Below are positions 8,649 through 17,914 of a DNA stretch of 64,000 bases, piece after piece; position 1 is the first letter of the stretch; each line of letters begins with the position of its first letter. Source of the DNA: Flavobacterium sp. 102 (GTDB lineage Bacteria > Bacteroidota > Bacteroidia > Flavobacteriales > Flavobacteriaceae); contig NZ_RBKX01000001.1 of assembly GCF_003634615.1 (NCBI RefSeq), forward strand, positions 1,860,001 to 1,924,000, in the 5' to 3' direction. The notes beneath the pieces are model-generated. The model was given only the letters and a program-made list of their open reading frames with translations, ran no database searches and was not told where the DNA came from. A program made the position numbers and the translations under genes.

Positions 8649-9119
8649 ATGAAGAAAACAATCTTAGTGATTACAGCAACAACGGCATTATTTTTTGCCT
8701 CATGCGCCGACAAAACAAACAAGACAGAAGGCGAAGCGACATCAGTCGAAAGCACTCAAGCTGAACCTGAGAAAGCTGCCGAACCTGAAGAAGCCACCAT
8801 CGTAGGCACTTGGAAACTGTCTGATATCGATTTAGGAATGGAAGCGCCAAAAGGCAAAGAGCAAGCCTTAGAAGACATGAAAAAGAAAATGATTGCCGAA
8901 ACCGTGTATACTTTCAATGCAGACGGAACGATGACTTTCAAAAACCCAATGGTTCCGGAAACGCCGGCAACTTATACACAGGAAGATTCTAAAATTATTA
9001 TTACAGACAATAAAACCAAAAAAGCGGAAACCATCAGTGTAGAAGAATTAACGGCTGAAAAACTGGTTTTGTCCAGCGAACAAGGCGGTAGAAAAGCTGT
9101 AATGACTTTTTCAAAATAA
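8649..9119 (+). CDS. Lipocalin-like lipoprotein
   Basis: 156 residues. The signal sequence ends in the lipobox FFASC with the lipidated Cys at about residue 19, followed by a low-complexity Glu/Ala/Thr linker. The folded part starts at IVGTWKLSDID and continues with YTFNADGTMTF and ETISVEELTAEKLVLSS. This GTW and DGT pattern is typical of the small lipocalin-like domain common in Bacteroidota lipoproteins. The ligand is unknown. It is probably co-transcribed with the secreted protein upstream. Confidence 0.75.
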   Translation: MKKTILVITATTALFFASCADKTNKTEGEATSVESTQAEPEKAAEPEEATIVGTWKLSDIDLGMEAPKGKEQALEDMKKKMIAETVYTFNADGTMTFKNPMVPETPATYTQEDSKIIITDNKTKKAETISVEELTAEKLVLSSEQGGRKAVMTFSK

Positions 9120-9283
9120 GTAAAAGGTTTAATTCAATTCAAAACCATCGGCGCAAGTTGGTGGTTTTTTTATTATACAAAGCAGGCAAAAAATAACTTT
9201 CATAACCTAAATAATAGTAATTGATGATTAACTTATTTTAGCAATGGATGCCATTTGGATTGTTTCTTAATGACTAATAAAGA

Positions 9284-9369
9284 AATGCCATAGCGATGAA
9301 AGACAAAAAATTAGTTCCGTTTTGACATCCACAAAAAAAAGAGTTTTGGAACTAATTGACACTCTTTAG
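9284..9369 (+). pseudogene. Remnant of a second LytTR regulator gene (3' end)
   Basis: In one frame the bases read NAIAMKDKKLVPF, then a TGA. After a frame change the sequence gives ELIDTL and the stop. The intact regulator has NTIVMKNKNKIPLAIRKKEEFLALIDTL at its end, so this is the eroded C-terminus of a LytTR domain with an in-frame stop and at least two indels. No convincing earlier part of such a gene is visible upstream beyond a possible INLF echo near 9225. The rest of the 393-base gap holds no other gene. Confidence 0.7.
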
Positions 9370-9442
9370 TCTTATCGCTTAAAACGAATTTCCCGCAATA
9401 GTCTGCAAACTTTCATGTAAGGATATCGAATGTTCATTTACC
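9284..9442 (+). repeat. Direct repeat, copy B (decayed LytTR gene end plus leader)
   Basis: This matches the segment at 7708-7867. After the shared TAG stop the two copies run TCTTATCGCTTAAAACGAAT and stay about 86% identical over 73 bases by hand count, ending about 70 bases before the fibronectin-domain gene. The copy thus places the same leader sequence upstream of another secreted-protein gene. Confidence 0.7.
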
Positions 9443-9512
9443 TTATGGTGCTTTTTTTTAATCTTTAGTTTTATGGTCTGTATTATAATACAACATTTAA
9501 AACTGAATAAAA

Positions 9513-12317
9513 ATGAAAGCGATTATTATCCATCATCTTCACCAAAAAATTGCAATAGTCTTAATTGCTAGTGCTCTTTTTTTTTCAACAACAATTTTAG
9601 GACAGTGTACTAATGGAACGGGAACTGTTTCAGCCTTTACACCCAATTACTCGGGGAATATTGAAACCATTCAAAGTATTAGTGCGGGTCACTTTGCCAA
9701 GGTAAATATACTACCCAATAAGTATTATACTTTTGTGTCTTCTCTTCAAAATCAACAATCCAATGGTTATACAGGCTTTATTACCATTACTAATGAAGAC
9801 GGTTCTTTGGTTTTAGCGAATGGTTATGGGAGTTCACCTCTATTTTGGCAATCCAATTCAGATACAGGTGTTATTCGATATTATATTCACGGTTCTTCTA
9901 ATTGTACTACTTCAGTGGCACAATATAATTATTCTATTGTAAGTTATAATTCTCTTTGTTCCGCGCCAACAAATTTGACTACCACTAATATCACTAACAG
10001 CAGTGCGACTCTAAATTGGACACCACCTGCTTCGCCTCCCGGAAATGGTTATCAATATTATATCAGTCAGGACAGTACTCCGCCGCTTAATACCGATTCA
10101 ACACCTCCAACAGGTTACTCATTAACTAATAGTAAAGTTATTAATAACCTCAATCAAAATACCACTTACCGTTGGTGGGTTCGATCTAGTTGCGGAACCC
10201 AAAATAGTATTTGGGTATATTATGGTGCTTTTACTACCGCTGCAACCATTTGTAACCAACCTTCTAATTTGTCAATAAGTGCCATAACAGGAAATTCTGC
10301 ATTATTGTCATGGACAGCTCCTTCACCAACTCCTTCGGATGGCTATCAATATTATTTTAATACTACCGGCACCACACCAATCACTCAATTTGATACTGAT
10401 AATACTAGTGTTACCTTGAATAACTTGCAACCTAGTACGACCTATTATTATTGGGTAAAGTCTGTTTGCGGTTTTAATATATTTAGTCCTTGGCTTTTTG
10501 GAGGCTCTTTTACTACTTTGAACGGACAGTTTTGTAATGTTGCAGAGTATGGATTATATCCTTCCGCGACATTTACACCTACTTGTACAGGAACAGCAGA
10601 AAATATTGCTATTGATGCCTACTCGGGCGAATATAGTAATGTGGCCATTAATGCTAATACTAATTATACTTTCTCAAGTTCTGTTGCTACCGATTATATT
10701 ACATTGACGAGTCAAGATGGAAGCACACTCTTAACAAATGGAACAACACCTTTGTCGTGGAATTCAGGAACCAACTCAGGAATTATACGTTATTATTTTC
10801 ATAAAAGCGTTGCTTGTGATAGCGAAAACATTGAACGAACCCGTTCTATAACTTGTAACAGTACAGCAAGTTGTCTTCCGCCTTCTAATTTATCGAGTTT
10901 TAATGTAGGTAGTTCAACTGCCTCTATCAGTTGGACCGCAGCTGTATCCAATCCATCATTATACGATGTTTATTTCAGCACTTCAAATACTGCTCCTAAT
11001 GCGGCAACAATACCCAACGGAAGTATAGGTACAACGGCAGCAACCTTAAGTAGTTTATCCGTATCAACTACTTATTATTTTTGGGTAAGGTCTAACTGTA
11101 ATCCATTGGTTAGCTCATGGGTTTCCGGCGGAAGTTTTACGACAACGGCTACTCCTTGTAACGTGCCTTCCAATATTACAAAGACAAATATTACGAGTAG
11201 TGCAGCTCAAATTAATTGGACGGCTGCATCGCCAACACCAAGCAATGGTTATCAGTTTTACTATAGTACCATTAATACAGCACCAATAGTTTCAACAACA
11301 CCATCAGGAAATGCTACAGCTAATAGTACGAATCTCTCTGGCTTAGTTGCTGCAACAACCTATTACATTTGGTTGCGTTCCAATTGTGGTGCATCACAAA
11401 GTGTTTGGGTTTCCGGAGGTAGCTTTACCACACTTGCAGCTACTTGCAATCCGCCATCAAGTTTGACCAGTAGCGGAATTACAAGTAGTACGGCACAAAT
11501 TAGTTGGACAGCAGCATCGCCAGCTCCAACGCAATACGATGTTTATTTTAGTACTTCAAATACAACTCCCACTGCAGCAACAACTCCGGTTGGAAGCATA
11601 ACCGGCGTAGCTGCTAATATAATTGACTTAACGGCCGGCACAACCTATTATTTTTGGGTACGTTCCAATTGTGGTTCATCAAACAGCGCATGGGTTTATG
11701 GAGGTAGTTTCACTACAATAGCTCAAGGCGCTTGTATTGATGCCTTATACGGACAATATCCAGAACAACAATTCACTCCAAATTGCACCGGAAGTTTTCA
11801 AACGATTGTTACAGACGCTTATGCCGGAGAATTCTCTTTTGTAGATGTTTATCCTAACAGAACCTATACTTTTAGCAGTTCGGTTGCAACAGATTTTATC
11901 ACCATTGGTGATGGAAATCAAACAATGGTTTACACGAGCGGAATCACACCACTGACCTGGAATTCGGGATCTGTTACTGACGTGGTTAGGTTTTATCTGC
12001 ATACAAACTCAAGCTGTGGTTCTCAAAATGTAAATAGAATAAGATCAGTGAAATGTTCGAACACTTTAGAGGTAGAGGATAATCAAATGGAAAGCTTGTT
12101 GTTGTTTCCCAATCCAACCACAAACTTACTACATGTTACTTATAGTACTATAATTGATAGTGTGTTTATCTATAACATTTTAGGTCAATTGGTTGCAAAA
12201 CAAAACATTCAAGCTAAGACAGGAATCATCAATTTATCGGAAGTCTCTGCAGGTACTTATTTTGTTAAAGTGTTATCCGGTGAGAATTTAAAAACCCTCA
12301 AAGTCATCAAAGAATAA
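9513..12317 (+). CDS. Fibronectin-III multidomain surface protein, T9SS type A sorting signal
   Basis: 934 residues. The signal peptide is about 1-31. Order of modules: unknown module X (about 31-146), FN3 (147-243), FN3 (244-336), X (337-450), three FN3 (about 451-738), X (about 739-850). A type A Por-secretion sorting domain closes the protein (FPNPTTNLLHVTY, then YNILGQLV, then GTYFVKVLSGENLKTLKVIKE). Each FN3 ends in TTYYFWVRSNCG and GGSFTT style strands. X repeats share GEYS, TYTFSSSVATD and IRYYIH-like segments and paired cysteines. It is exported by Sec, then by T9SS to the surface or medium, and a role in adhesion is likely but unproven. Confidence 0.9.
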   Translation: MKAIIIHHLHQKIAIVLIASALFFSTTILGQCTNGTGTVSAFTPNYSGNIETIQSISAGHFAKVNILPNKYYTFVSSLQNQQSNGYTGFITITNEDGSLVLANGYGSSPLFWQSNSDTGVIRYYIHGSSNCTTSVAQYNYSIVSYNSLCSAPTNLTTTNITNSSATLNWTPPASPPGNGYQYYISQDSTPPLNTDSTPPTGYSLTNSKVINNLNQNTTYRWWVRSSCGTQNSIWVYYGAFTTAATICNQPSNLSISAITGNSALLSWTAPSPTPSDGYQYYFNTTGTTPITQFDTDNTSVTLNNLQPSTTYYYWVKSVCGFNIFSPWLFGGSFTTLNGQFCNVAEYGLYPSATFTPTCTGTAENIAIDAYSGEYSNVAINANTNYTFSSSVATDYITLTSQDGSTLLTNGTTPLSWNSGTNSGIIRYYFHKSVACDSENIERTRSITCNSTASCLPPSNLSSFNVGSSTASISWTAAVSNPSLYDVYFSTSNTAPNAATIPNGSIGTTAATLSSLSVSTTYYFWVRSNCNPLVSSWVSGGSFTTTATPCNVPSNITKTNITSSAAQINWTAASPTPSNGYQFYYSTINTAPIVSTTPSGNATANSTNLSGLVAATTYYIWLRSNCGASQSVWVSGGSFTTLAATCNPPSSLTSSGITSSTAQISWTAASPAPTQYDVYFSTSNTTPTAATTPVGSITGVAANIIDLTAGTTYYFWVRSNCGSSNSAWVYGGSFTTIAQGACIDALYGQYPEQQFTPNCTGSFQTIVTDAYAGEFSFVDVYPNRTYTFSSSVATDFITIGDGNQTMVYTSGITPLTWNSGSVTDVVRFYLHTNSSCGSQNVNRIRSVKCSNTLEVEDNQMESLLLFPNPTTNLLHVTYSTIIDSVFIYNILGQLVAKQNIQAKTGIINLSEVSAGTYFVKVLSGENLKTLKVIKE

Positions 12318-12340
12318 CAATAATTTCTATAAACCAAAAG

Positions 12341-12383
12341 AAAACCCTTTCAGTCTCGAAGCTTCGGGAGAGAGGGGTTTTTA
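12341..12383 (+). terminator. Terminator after the fibronectin-domain gene
   Basis: AAAACCC at 12341-12347 pairs with GGGTTTT at 12375-12381, enclosing a second small hairpin (CGAAG/CTTCG), and T residues follow. It starts 24 bases after the stop codon. Confidence 0.7.
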
Positions 12384-12394
12384 TTTACTTCATC

Positions 12395-12560
12395 AGTTCG
12401 CTTTGCTCGTGTGGAGCTATTTCCCGCTTTCCGCGCTACATGGTAGCCAGCTGCAATCGGGGCTAGGGTTTAGTGTTAAGTCACAATTTTTAGTCCACAT
12501 TTTCACTCACAGCTTTAAAAAATCTGTATAAATCAGTCTAATCTGTGTCATCCGTGTTCC
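12395..12560. repeat. Composite intergenic repeat-like stretch
   Basis: The gap between the convergent fibronectin and esterase genes contains GAGCTATTTCCCGCTTTCC, then TGCAATCGGGGCTAGGG, then a stretch of imperfect AATCTGTNTAAATC / GTCATCCGTGTTC units. From memory both kinds of sequence recur between genes in Flavobacteriaceae chromosomes. No reading frame of note is present. The identity as a dispersed repeat cannot be confirmed from one copy. Confidence 0.4.
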
Positions 12561-12582
12561 CAAAAAGAAGTCAGGCAATTTT

Positions 12583-13497
12583 CTATTTCCTCAACAAGAA
12601 CTCCAACGGAATAGGCAATCGTTCTGCCCAAGCTTCTTCTGAATGATTTTTTCCTGGAAAGAATTTGGTCAGCCAGTTGTCAGAGGTAAATCCTTTTTCA
12701 ATCATAACAGCATCTGCTTTCTCTTGCAACGGCGGATACAAAGCATCTAATGTCTGGTCGCCATAATCAAAGTAAATTCTGTTCGTTTTAGGATTCGGTA
12801 GATTTTTTCTCAAGTAAGTATAAAAAGCCTCCGGAATCGGATTGTTTTCTACGGCAAAAATCCCGGGCCAATGGGTTGAAATACAAGCTGCCGCACCAAA
12901 AACATCGGGATATTCACAAATTGCATACATCGAAATCAAACCGCCCATACTTGAACCGGCAATGAACGTATTGTCTTTATCTGTTAAGGTAGAAAAATTG
13001 AGGTCAATAAAAGGTTTCAATTCTGTCACCAAAAATTTCAAATACAAATCGGAGTAAGGTTTGAAAACCGCTTTAGTTCTTCCTGCTTTTTGCAATTGAG
13101 CTGTGATAGTATCTCTTTGCACTGGTGTCAAACTTTCGTAAGGCTTTTGCGGAAAGTATTCCGGATGTCTTTTCTCGGGGATATTCCAAATCCCAACAAC
13201 AATGAATTTCTTGACTTTGCTTTCTGCATTTAATTTGCCCGCAACTTCATCTACTTCCCAAGCTTGCTGGTTCCAAGTGGTTTCGGCGTCAAACAACATT
13301 TGACCGTCGTGCATATACAGTACAGCGTACTTTTCGTTCTCTGAATAATCATTGGGCAACCAAACATCCACATTTCGATCGTCCATAAATTGGGATTTGA
13401 AACTTTCAAACCGTTGTACTTTTCCTTTGGATACTTTGATGTTTTGCGCATTGGTAACCAAGCTTAAGAGTATAAAAAATAAGAAGGTCAATTTCAT
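12583..13497 (-). CDS. Secreted alpha/beta-hydrolase esterase (Esterase D / Fes-like)
   Basis: 304 residues with a signal peptide (about 1-17, ending VTNAQ). The putative-esterase fold shows the oxyanion-side motif VLYMHDGQMLFD, the nucleophile S183 in AGSSMGGL, an acidic residue near YFDYGDQTLD (246-251) and H285 in PGKNHSEEAW, a complete Ser-Asp-His set. The substrate is unknown; relatives act on acyl esters and siderophore-type esters. The start lies 3 bases after the stop of the type B surface-protein gene on the same strand, so it is the last gene of that transcription unit. Confidence 0.85.
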   Translation of the reverse strand: MKLTFLFFILLSLVTNAQNIKVSKGKVQRFESFKSQFMDDRNVDVWLPNDYSENEKYAVLYMHDGQMLFDAETTWNQQAWEVDEVAGKLNAESKVKKFIVVGIWNIPEKRHPEYFPQKPYESLTPVQRDTITAQLQKAGRTKAVFKPYSDLYLKFLVTELKPFIDLNFSTLTDKDNTFIAGSSMGGLISMYAICEYPDVFGAAACISTHWPGIFAVENNPIPEAFYTYLRKNLPNPKTNRIYFDYGDQTLDALYPPLQEKADAVMIEKGFTSDNWLTKFFPGKNHSEEAWAERLPIPLEFLLRK

Positions 13498-13500
13498 AAG

Positions 13501-15513
13501 TTATCGTATTAAAGCAAAATGTCCTTTGGTAAGTAGTTTGCCTAAATGGGTAATAGTAAACCAATAGTCATCGGCAAATAAAAGGCGACCATTATACGTG
13601 CCATCCCAACCAAAATCGGTGCCCGAAAATTGCGTAATTACTTTTCCGTAACGATCAAAAATAGTAATTATAGATTGACTTAATCCTCTTTGGATTAAAT
13701 TTTTAACATACCAAGTTTCATTAATTCCGTCACCGTTTGGCGTAAAGTATTTCGGAATTTGTACCAAGAAAAATATTTGGGAAACCATACCACAACCTTT
13801 TTTGTCTCTGACAAAAGCAGTGTATTGCAAACCATTCAAATTTGTAAAAACCGGACTATCTTGAAAAAGAAGGCCATCAATAGAATATTCATAGTCACCA
13901 ATTCCGGAAGCTATAATTTCAATCGTATTATTAGAACTAAAATCGTTGATGATGATGTCATCGATAGTCGCAATTTCGGAGCCGACAACCGTAAAAGTCT
14001 TAGTTATGGAACAACCGGACGAGTTTTCAAACGAAACGGTATAAATTCCGGGAACAGCAACCTGAATGGTAGGAGTTGTCGCGCCGGTATTCCATAAATA
14101 ATTCTGATAGCCTGAATCTGCAATGAGACTTGCCGGTATATTAACACAAATACCAACGGTTTCATCTGCTATGGTACCATTAAACCTTAGAATGTTTAGT
14201 GTAACGGGAACGTTGTTGTAGCAATTGTTGTTAAGAATTCGGGCATAAATAATTTGTTGATTTGCAGTGCTGTTTTGAAACGAATTCGGAAGTAGCGTTG
14301 TACTTGTTGGACTGCTGTAAAAGCCTACTTGATAGTTTGAAGGCAAATTAGGAAATAAGGTAGTAACAATATCATTTAATAAAATGGTACTGATTCCATC
14401 CTGATTACTATCACTGTCACAATAGGAATATACGGTTTGACCAATAGTGAGTTCCGGAGCAAAATCTAAGTTGATTTCAGAGATATTAGTACAAGTTGCA
14501 GAATAAGTGGTCGCTAAGGAATACGTTCCGTTTTGAGTGCTGTTGTAAGGCGGAGAAAAGGTTAACGTACTTCCGGTCTGACCAATAATAGGGTTGCCGT
14601 TAAAACGCCATTGGTAACTTTGAGCGCCGTTTGAAGTGCCATTTAAAGTTAGATTTTCATTAAAACAAACCGGATTTTGATTGGCAAGAGTACGGTCGTT
14701 GCCTAAATTAACTCCTATAGAAAAACTACTTCCTTTTAAATAAATAGCGGAATCATACCTATAATTTCCTTCATCGGCAATCACCAATTTAATATGGTAT
14801 TGGTTTCCCGGAATTACAGTAGCACTTGCGGTTAATATGGTAGTTTGTCCATTAAAATTGGTTGGATGTTCACCACCGTTAAAGCCACCAAAATATTGTT
14901 CGTTTTCAGCCGGACAAATGGTGCCTGTTCCTCGAACCGTATTGACTTTTACAGGAATATTTGTGTTTGGAATAACGGCTAAATTTTCATAGCTGGAACC
15001 ACTTACTTCTTTTAATAGAAATACAAAACCATCTGTGTAACTACATTGGTTAGGATTAGGATTGGTTAGATATTGTTCTGAGGAAAAAATATAATCGAAG
15101 CTAATCTGGTTTCCTATAGGAATGAAATCAAATTCTAGAATTGTTGCATTAAAAGTATTATTTAAACCCAACGCCTGATTCAAGTCGTTATCACCATTCC
15201 AACCCATACCGCCGCCATCATCAGAGATAAAAGTATTTGGCCCGTTGGTATTGATAATTTTTCCAGTGCTTAAAACAACGCCTTCTGTAAATGGGAAACT
15301 CGAACCATTCGCATTAAAATAACCCCAACTTTTTTCTCCTGAAGCAAAATTTCCACCGGATACCGAAACATTGGATACAGAAGCACAACCCGAATTAATC
15401 AAGACATTCTCAATTAATTGCAGAGGTGTCATACTTTCGTCAGTGGTTGTATATTGCGCAGAAGCAGAACCAAATAGTAAAAGGATAAAAAAACTATATT
15501 TTTTAAAAATCAT
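13501..15513 (-). CDS. Choice-of-anchor L surface protein, T9SS type B sorting signal
   Basis: 670 residues with a signal peptide (about 1-19). The N-terminal part (about 25-270) has the features of the choice-of-anchor L domain (LIENVLINSGCASVSNV, FDYIFSSEQYL, DGFVFLL, YHIKLVIADEGNYRYDSAIY). Ig/PKD-like regions follow, and at the end the gliding-motility-type C-terminal domain: YFTPNGDGINETW, IFDRYGKVI, GWDGTYNGRLLFADDYWF, GHFALIR. That domain directs T9SS export. Its CTD is clearly more divergent than those of the two upstream neighbours. Confidence 0.9.
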   Translation of the reverse strand: MIFKKYSFFILLLFGSASAQYTTTDESMTPLQLIENVLINSGCASVSNVSVSGGNFASGEKSWGYFNANGSSFPFTEGVVLSTGKIINTNGPNTFISDDGGGMGWNGDNDLNQALGLNNTFNATILEFDFIPIGNQISFDYIFSSEQYLTNPNPNQCSYTDGFVFLLKEVSGSSYENLAVIPNTNIPVKVNTVRGTGTICPAENEQYFGGFNGGEHPTNFNGQTTILTASATVIPGNQYHIKLVIADEGNYRYDSAIYLKGSSFSIGVNLGNDRTLANQNPVCFNENLTLNGTSNGAQSYQWRFNGNPIIGQTGSTLTFSPPYNSTQNGTYSLATTYSATCTNISEINLDFAPELTIGQTVYSYCDSDSNQDGISTILLNDIVTTLFPNLPSNYQVGFYSSPTSTTLLPNSFQNSTANQQIIYARILNNNCYNNVPVTLNILRFNGTIADETVGICVNIPASLIADSGYQNYLWNTGATTPTIQVAVPGIYTVSFENSSGCSITKTFTVVGSEIATIDDIIINDFSSNNTIEIIASGIGDYEYSIDGLLFQDSPVFTNLNGLQYTAFVRDKKGCGMVSQIFFLVQIPKYFTPNGDGINETWYVKNLIQRGLSQSIITIFDRYGKVITQFSGTDFGWDGTYNGRLLFADDYWFTITHLGKLLTKGHFALIR

Positions 15514-15543
15514 TAGATTTTTTATTAGCCTGCAAATTTACTA

Positions 15544-17901
15544 TTATCTTTTCAAAGCAAAATGACCTTTAACATTTCGACCATCATCAAATTGAATCGA
15601 ATACCAATAATCATCAGCAGGCATTTGGCGTCCATTGTAAGTTCCGTCCCAACCTTCTCCTACTAAACTAATTTGTTTTAGCAATTTCCCAAAGCGGTTA
15701 AAAATATAAATTTTTGAACGGCTATTGGTATTGATGTCCAATCCTCTAACTTGCCAATAATCATGATATCCGTCTCCGTTTGGCGTGAAATAATTTGGGA
15801 TACCCAATACAAAAACGGTTTGATAAATTATGCCACAACCATTCATATCCTTTATGGAAACTATATGTTGGCCGGGAAGAACCGCATCAAAAAAATTAGA
15901 TTGCTGATAATTGCCGTTATCAAGACTGTACCAATAATCACCATTTCCGGAGACCACAATGGATATAGAATTGATTTGGACCAAATCGATAACTTCTACG
16001 GCTTCTAAAACAGGAGCTTCTGAGGCATCCAGATGAATATCAACTGTTGTAAAGCAGGATGTTGAGGTATCTGTTACGGTTACCGTATAATCTCCGGCTT
16101 GAGTTACCGTTATATTTTGCGAGGTTTCTCCGTTAGGTGCCCAATAAAAATTATAATTTCCCGGGTTATTGACTGCGGTATGCAAAGTGACAGGATGATT
16201 CGGCAGGTTAGTACATAAGATTCCCTGTGCATCAATGGTAGCTTGTGGAATAGTAGAAACCTCCAGTTGGATAATGTGAATACCAACGCAATCATTCCCG
16301 TTTTCAACTCGGACGTAAATATTTTGTCCCGAAAATTGATTTGTTGTTATAGGGTTTTGTTCCATTAAAGCATCATTGGTATTGTAATAATAACTTACAG
16401 CATTGCCATTAGTTTCAAAACCGGCATCGGCCAAATTAAAAGTGGCTATTCCGTCTTCTACATTGTCATCACAACTTTGTAACGTAACTGTAGTGGTTGG
16501 ATTTAGACTTACATTGAGCGTTAATGTTGTCAGACTGAAGCAACCATTTAAGGGGTTGGTAATTTTAACCGTCAGTATTTGCGGATTGGCAGTGTTGTTA
16601 AATAGAGTATTTTGCTCGTTTTGATTGTTTAAGGCATCGGTTGTGTTGAGATAAAATTGAGTTGTCATTGAGCTTTCACCGTTTGTTAAATCTGAATTTG
16701 CCTGAGTGAGATTAAAGGTTGTCATGCCATCAGGAAAAATTTCAAAATCGCACTGAGTTATTTGTGAAGGAACCGCATCAGGTATTCGGTTAATAATAAT
16801 AGTAAAAGGTTTGTATACCGTACATCCTTCAACCGAATTGTAAATTTTGGCCCATAAGACTTCATTAACAAAGGCGGTTTGGTTTGTATAAATGTCTGGC
16901 AGGTTTATATTGTCATTATTGGTATGATGGAAACTGATAATATTGTTTGGGTCAGTATTAAACTGATTCCTGATATCGGATAAATTAAAAGCAACAAAAC
17001 CATCATTATCAGTATCGCATTCTTCTAAATCAGCAAGATCAGGAAAATTGAATGGGGTTACCGATAATGTAAAAGAACTCAAGGTAAAACAACCACTAAG
17101 CGCATTTTCCAAACGAATAAATATTGTTTGAGGATTAACGGTGTTTCTGAAAGTTGTCGGATTTGGAATTGCATTCAAATCAATGGTTGCTTCATTCTCT
17201 GTCAAATAATAAGAAGCAATGATATTGTTTTGAATTCCAATCGCTATATTTCCACTTTGGGTCAAATCAAATTCAGTCGATCCGTCGTCAATAGGATCGC
17301 TGTCACATAACGCAATATTCAAAGCACCGCTAGTGCTTCCATTAACTATAGGCGGCTCACTAAAAGTGGCTGTTCCTGTCCATTCAAGAGAAAAATCACC
17401 ATTTCCAGCAGCTCTATCTACTACAATGTAGTAAGTTTCACCTTCAAGAACATCAAGCCATTGTACATAATTATTTCCCAATTCGGCCGGACCCTCATTC
17501 CAGTCAGGTTCTGTTTCGTTCATTCCGGTTAGATTGTCGGATGTTCCGGCTGCAATAGGGTTTGTTGTTGAGCACCTTATTGGAGAACCCAAACTTTGGC
17601 AAGTGGCGTCAGGGCCAAAAACAAAAAAGTCAAAATCCACAATGAGAGCACTGTTTTGAGGAGTTAATAAAAAGCCCAATGTTCCGTCTGTTTTGATGGT
17701 AACTTTAATCCACAGAGAATTGTTCTCTTGACTTCCGCAAGAAAGGTTTGGTATTTCCTGTATACCAGGTCCTTGAACAGACAAGTTGTTAAAGCTGGTA
17801 TTTCCACAAGAAACAATGGCATTCATGCAATCATTCTGTGAAAAACAGATTTGAAAGCAAATAAGTGAAAACAGAAAAAATGATTTCTTGATAAAAGCCA
17901 T
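15544..17901 (-). CDS. Large surface protein, T9SS type B sorting signal
   Basis: 785 residues with a signal peptide (about 1-21, ending CFSQ). The N-terminal domain has paired Cys and a GNGDFSLEWTGT strand resembling jelly-roll or pre-peptidase modules. Then come several modules of about 90 residues that start with CDSDPIDDGSTEFDLTQ or CDTDNDGFVAFNLSD style motifs and end in GCFTLSSFTLSV. The C-terminus is the type B sorting domain YFTPNGDGYHDYW, GWDGTYNGRQMPADDYWYSI, VKGHFALKR. The last 90 bases are nearly identical to those of the gene upstream. Function beyond surface display is unknown. Confidence 0.9.
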   Translation of the reverse strand: MAFIKKSFFLFSLICFQICFSQNDCMNAIVSCGNTSFNNLSVQGPGIQEIPNLSCGSQENNSLWIKVTIKTDGTLGFLLTPQNSALIVDFDFFVFGPDATCQSLGSPIRCSTTNPIAAGTSDNLTGMNETEPDWNEGPAELGNNYVQWLDVLEGETYYIVVDRAAGNGDFSLEWTGTATFSEPPIVNGSTSGALNIALCDSDPIDDGSTEFDLTQSGNIAIGIQNNIIASYYLTENEATIDLNAIPNPTTFRNTVNPQTIFIRLENALSGCFTLSSFTLSVTPFNFPDLADLEECDTDNDGFVAFNLSDIRNQFNTDPNNIISFHHTNNDNINLPDIYTNQTAFVNEVLWAKIYNSVEGCTVYKPFTIIINRIPDAVPSQITQCDFEIFPDGMTTFNLTQANSDLTNGESSMTTQFYLNTTDALNNQNEQNTLFNNTANPQILTVKITNPLNGCFSLTTLTLNVSLNPTTTVTLQSCDDNVEDGIATFNLADAGFETNGNAVSYYYNTNDALMEQNPITTNQFSGQNIYVRVENGNDCVGIHIIQLEVSTIPQATIDAQGILCTNLPNHPVTLHTAVNNPGNYNFYWAPNGETSQNITVTQAGDYTVTVTDTSTSCFTTVDIHLDASEAPVLEAVEVIDLVQINSISIVVSGNGDYWYSLDNGNYQQSNFFDAVLPGQHIVSIKDMNGCGIIYQTVFVLGIPNYFTPNGDGYHDYWQVRGLDINTNSRSKIYIFNRFGKLLKQISLVGEGWDGTYNGRQMPADDYWYSIQFDDGRNVKGHFALKR

Positions 17902-17914
17902 TGTTTTATGTTAT

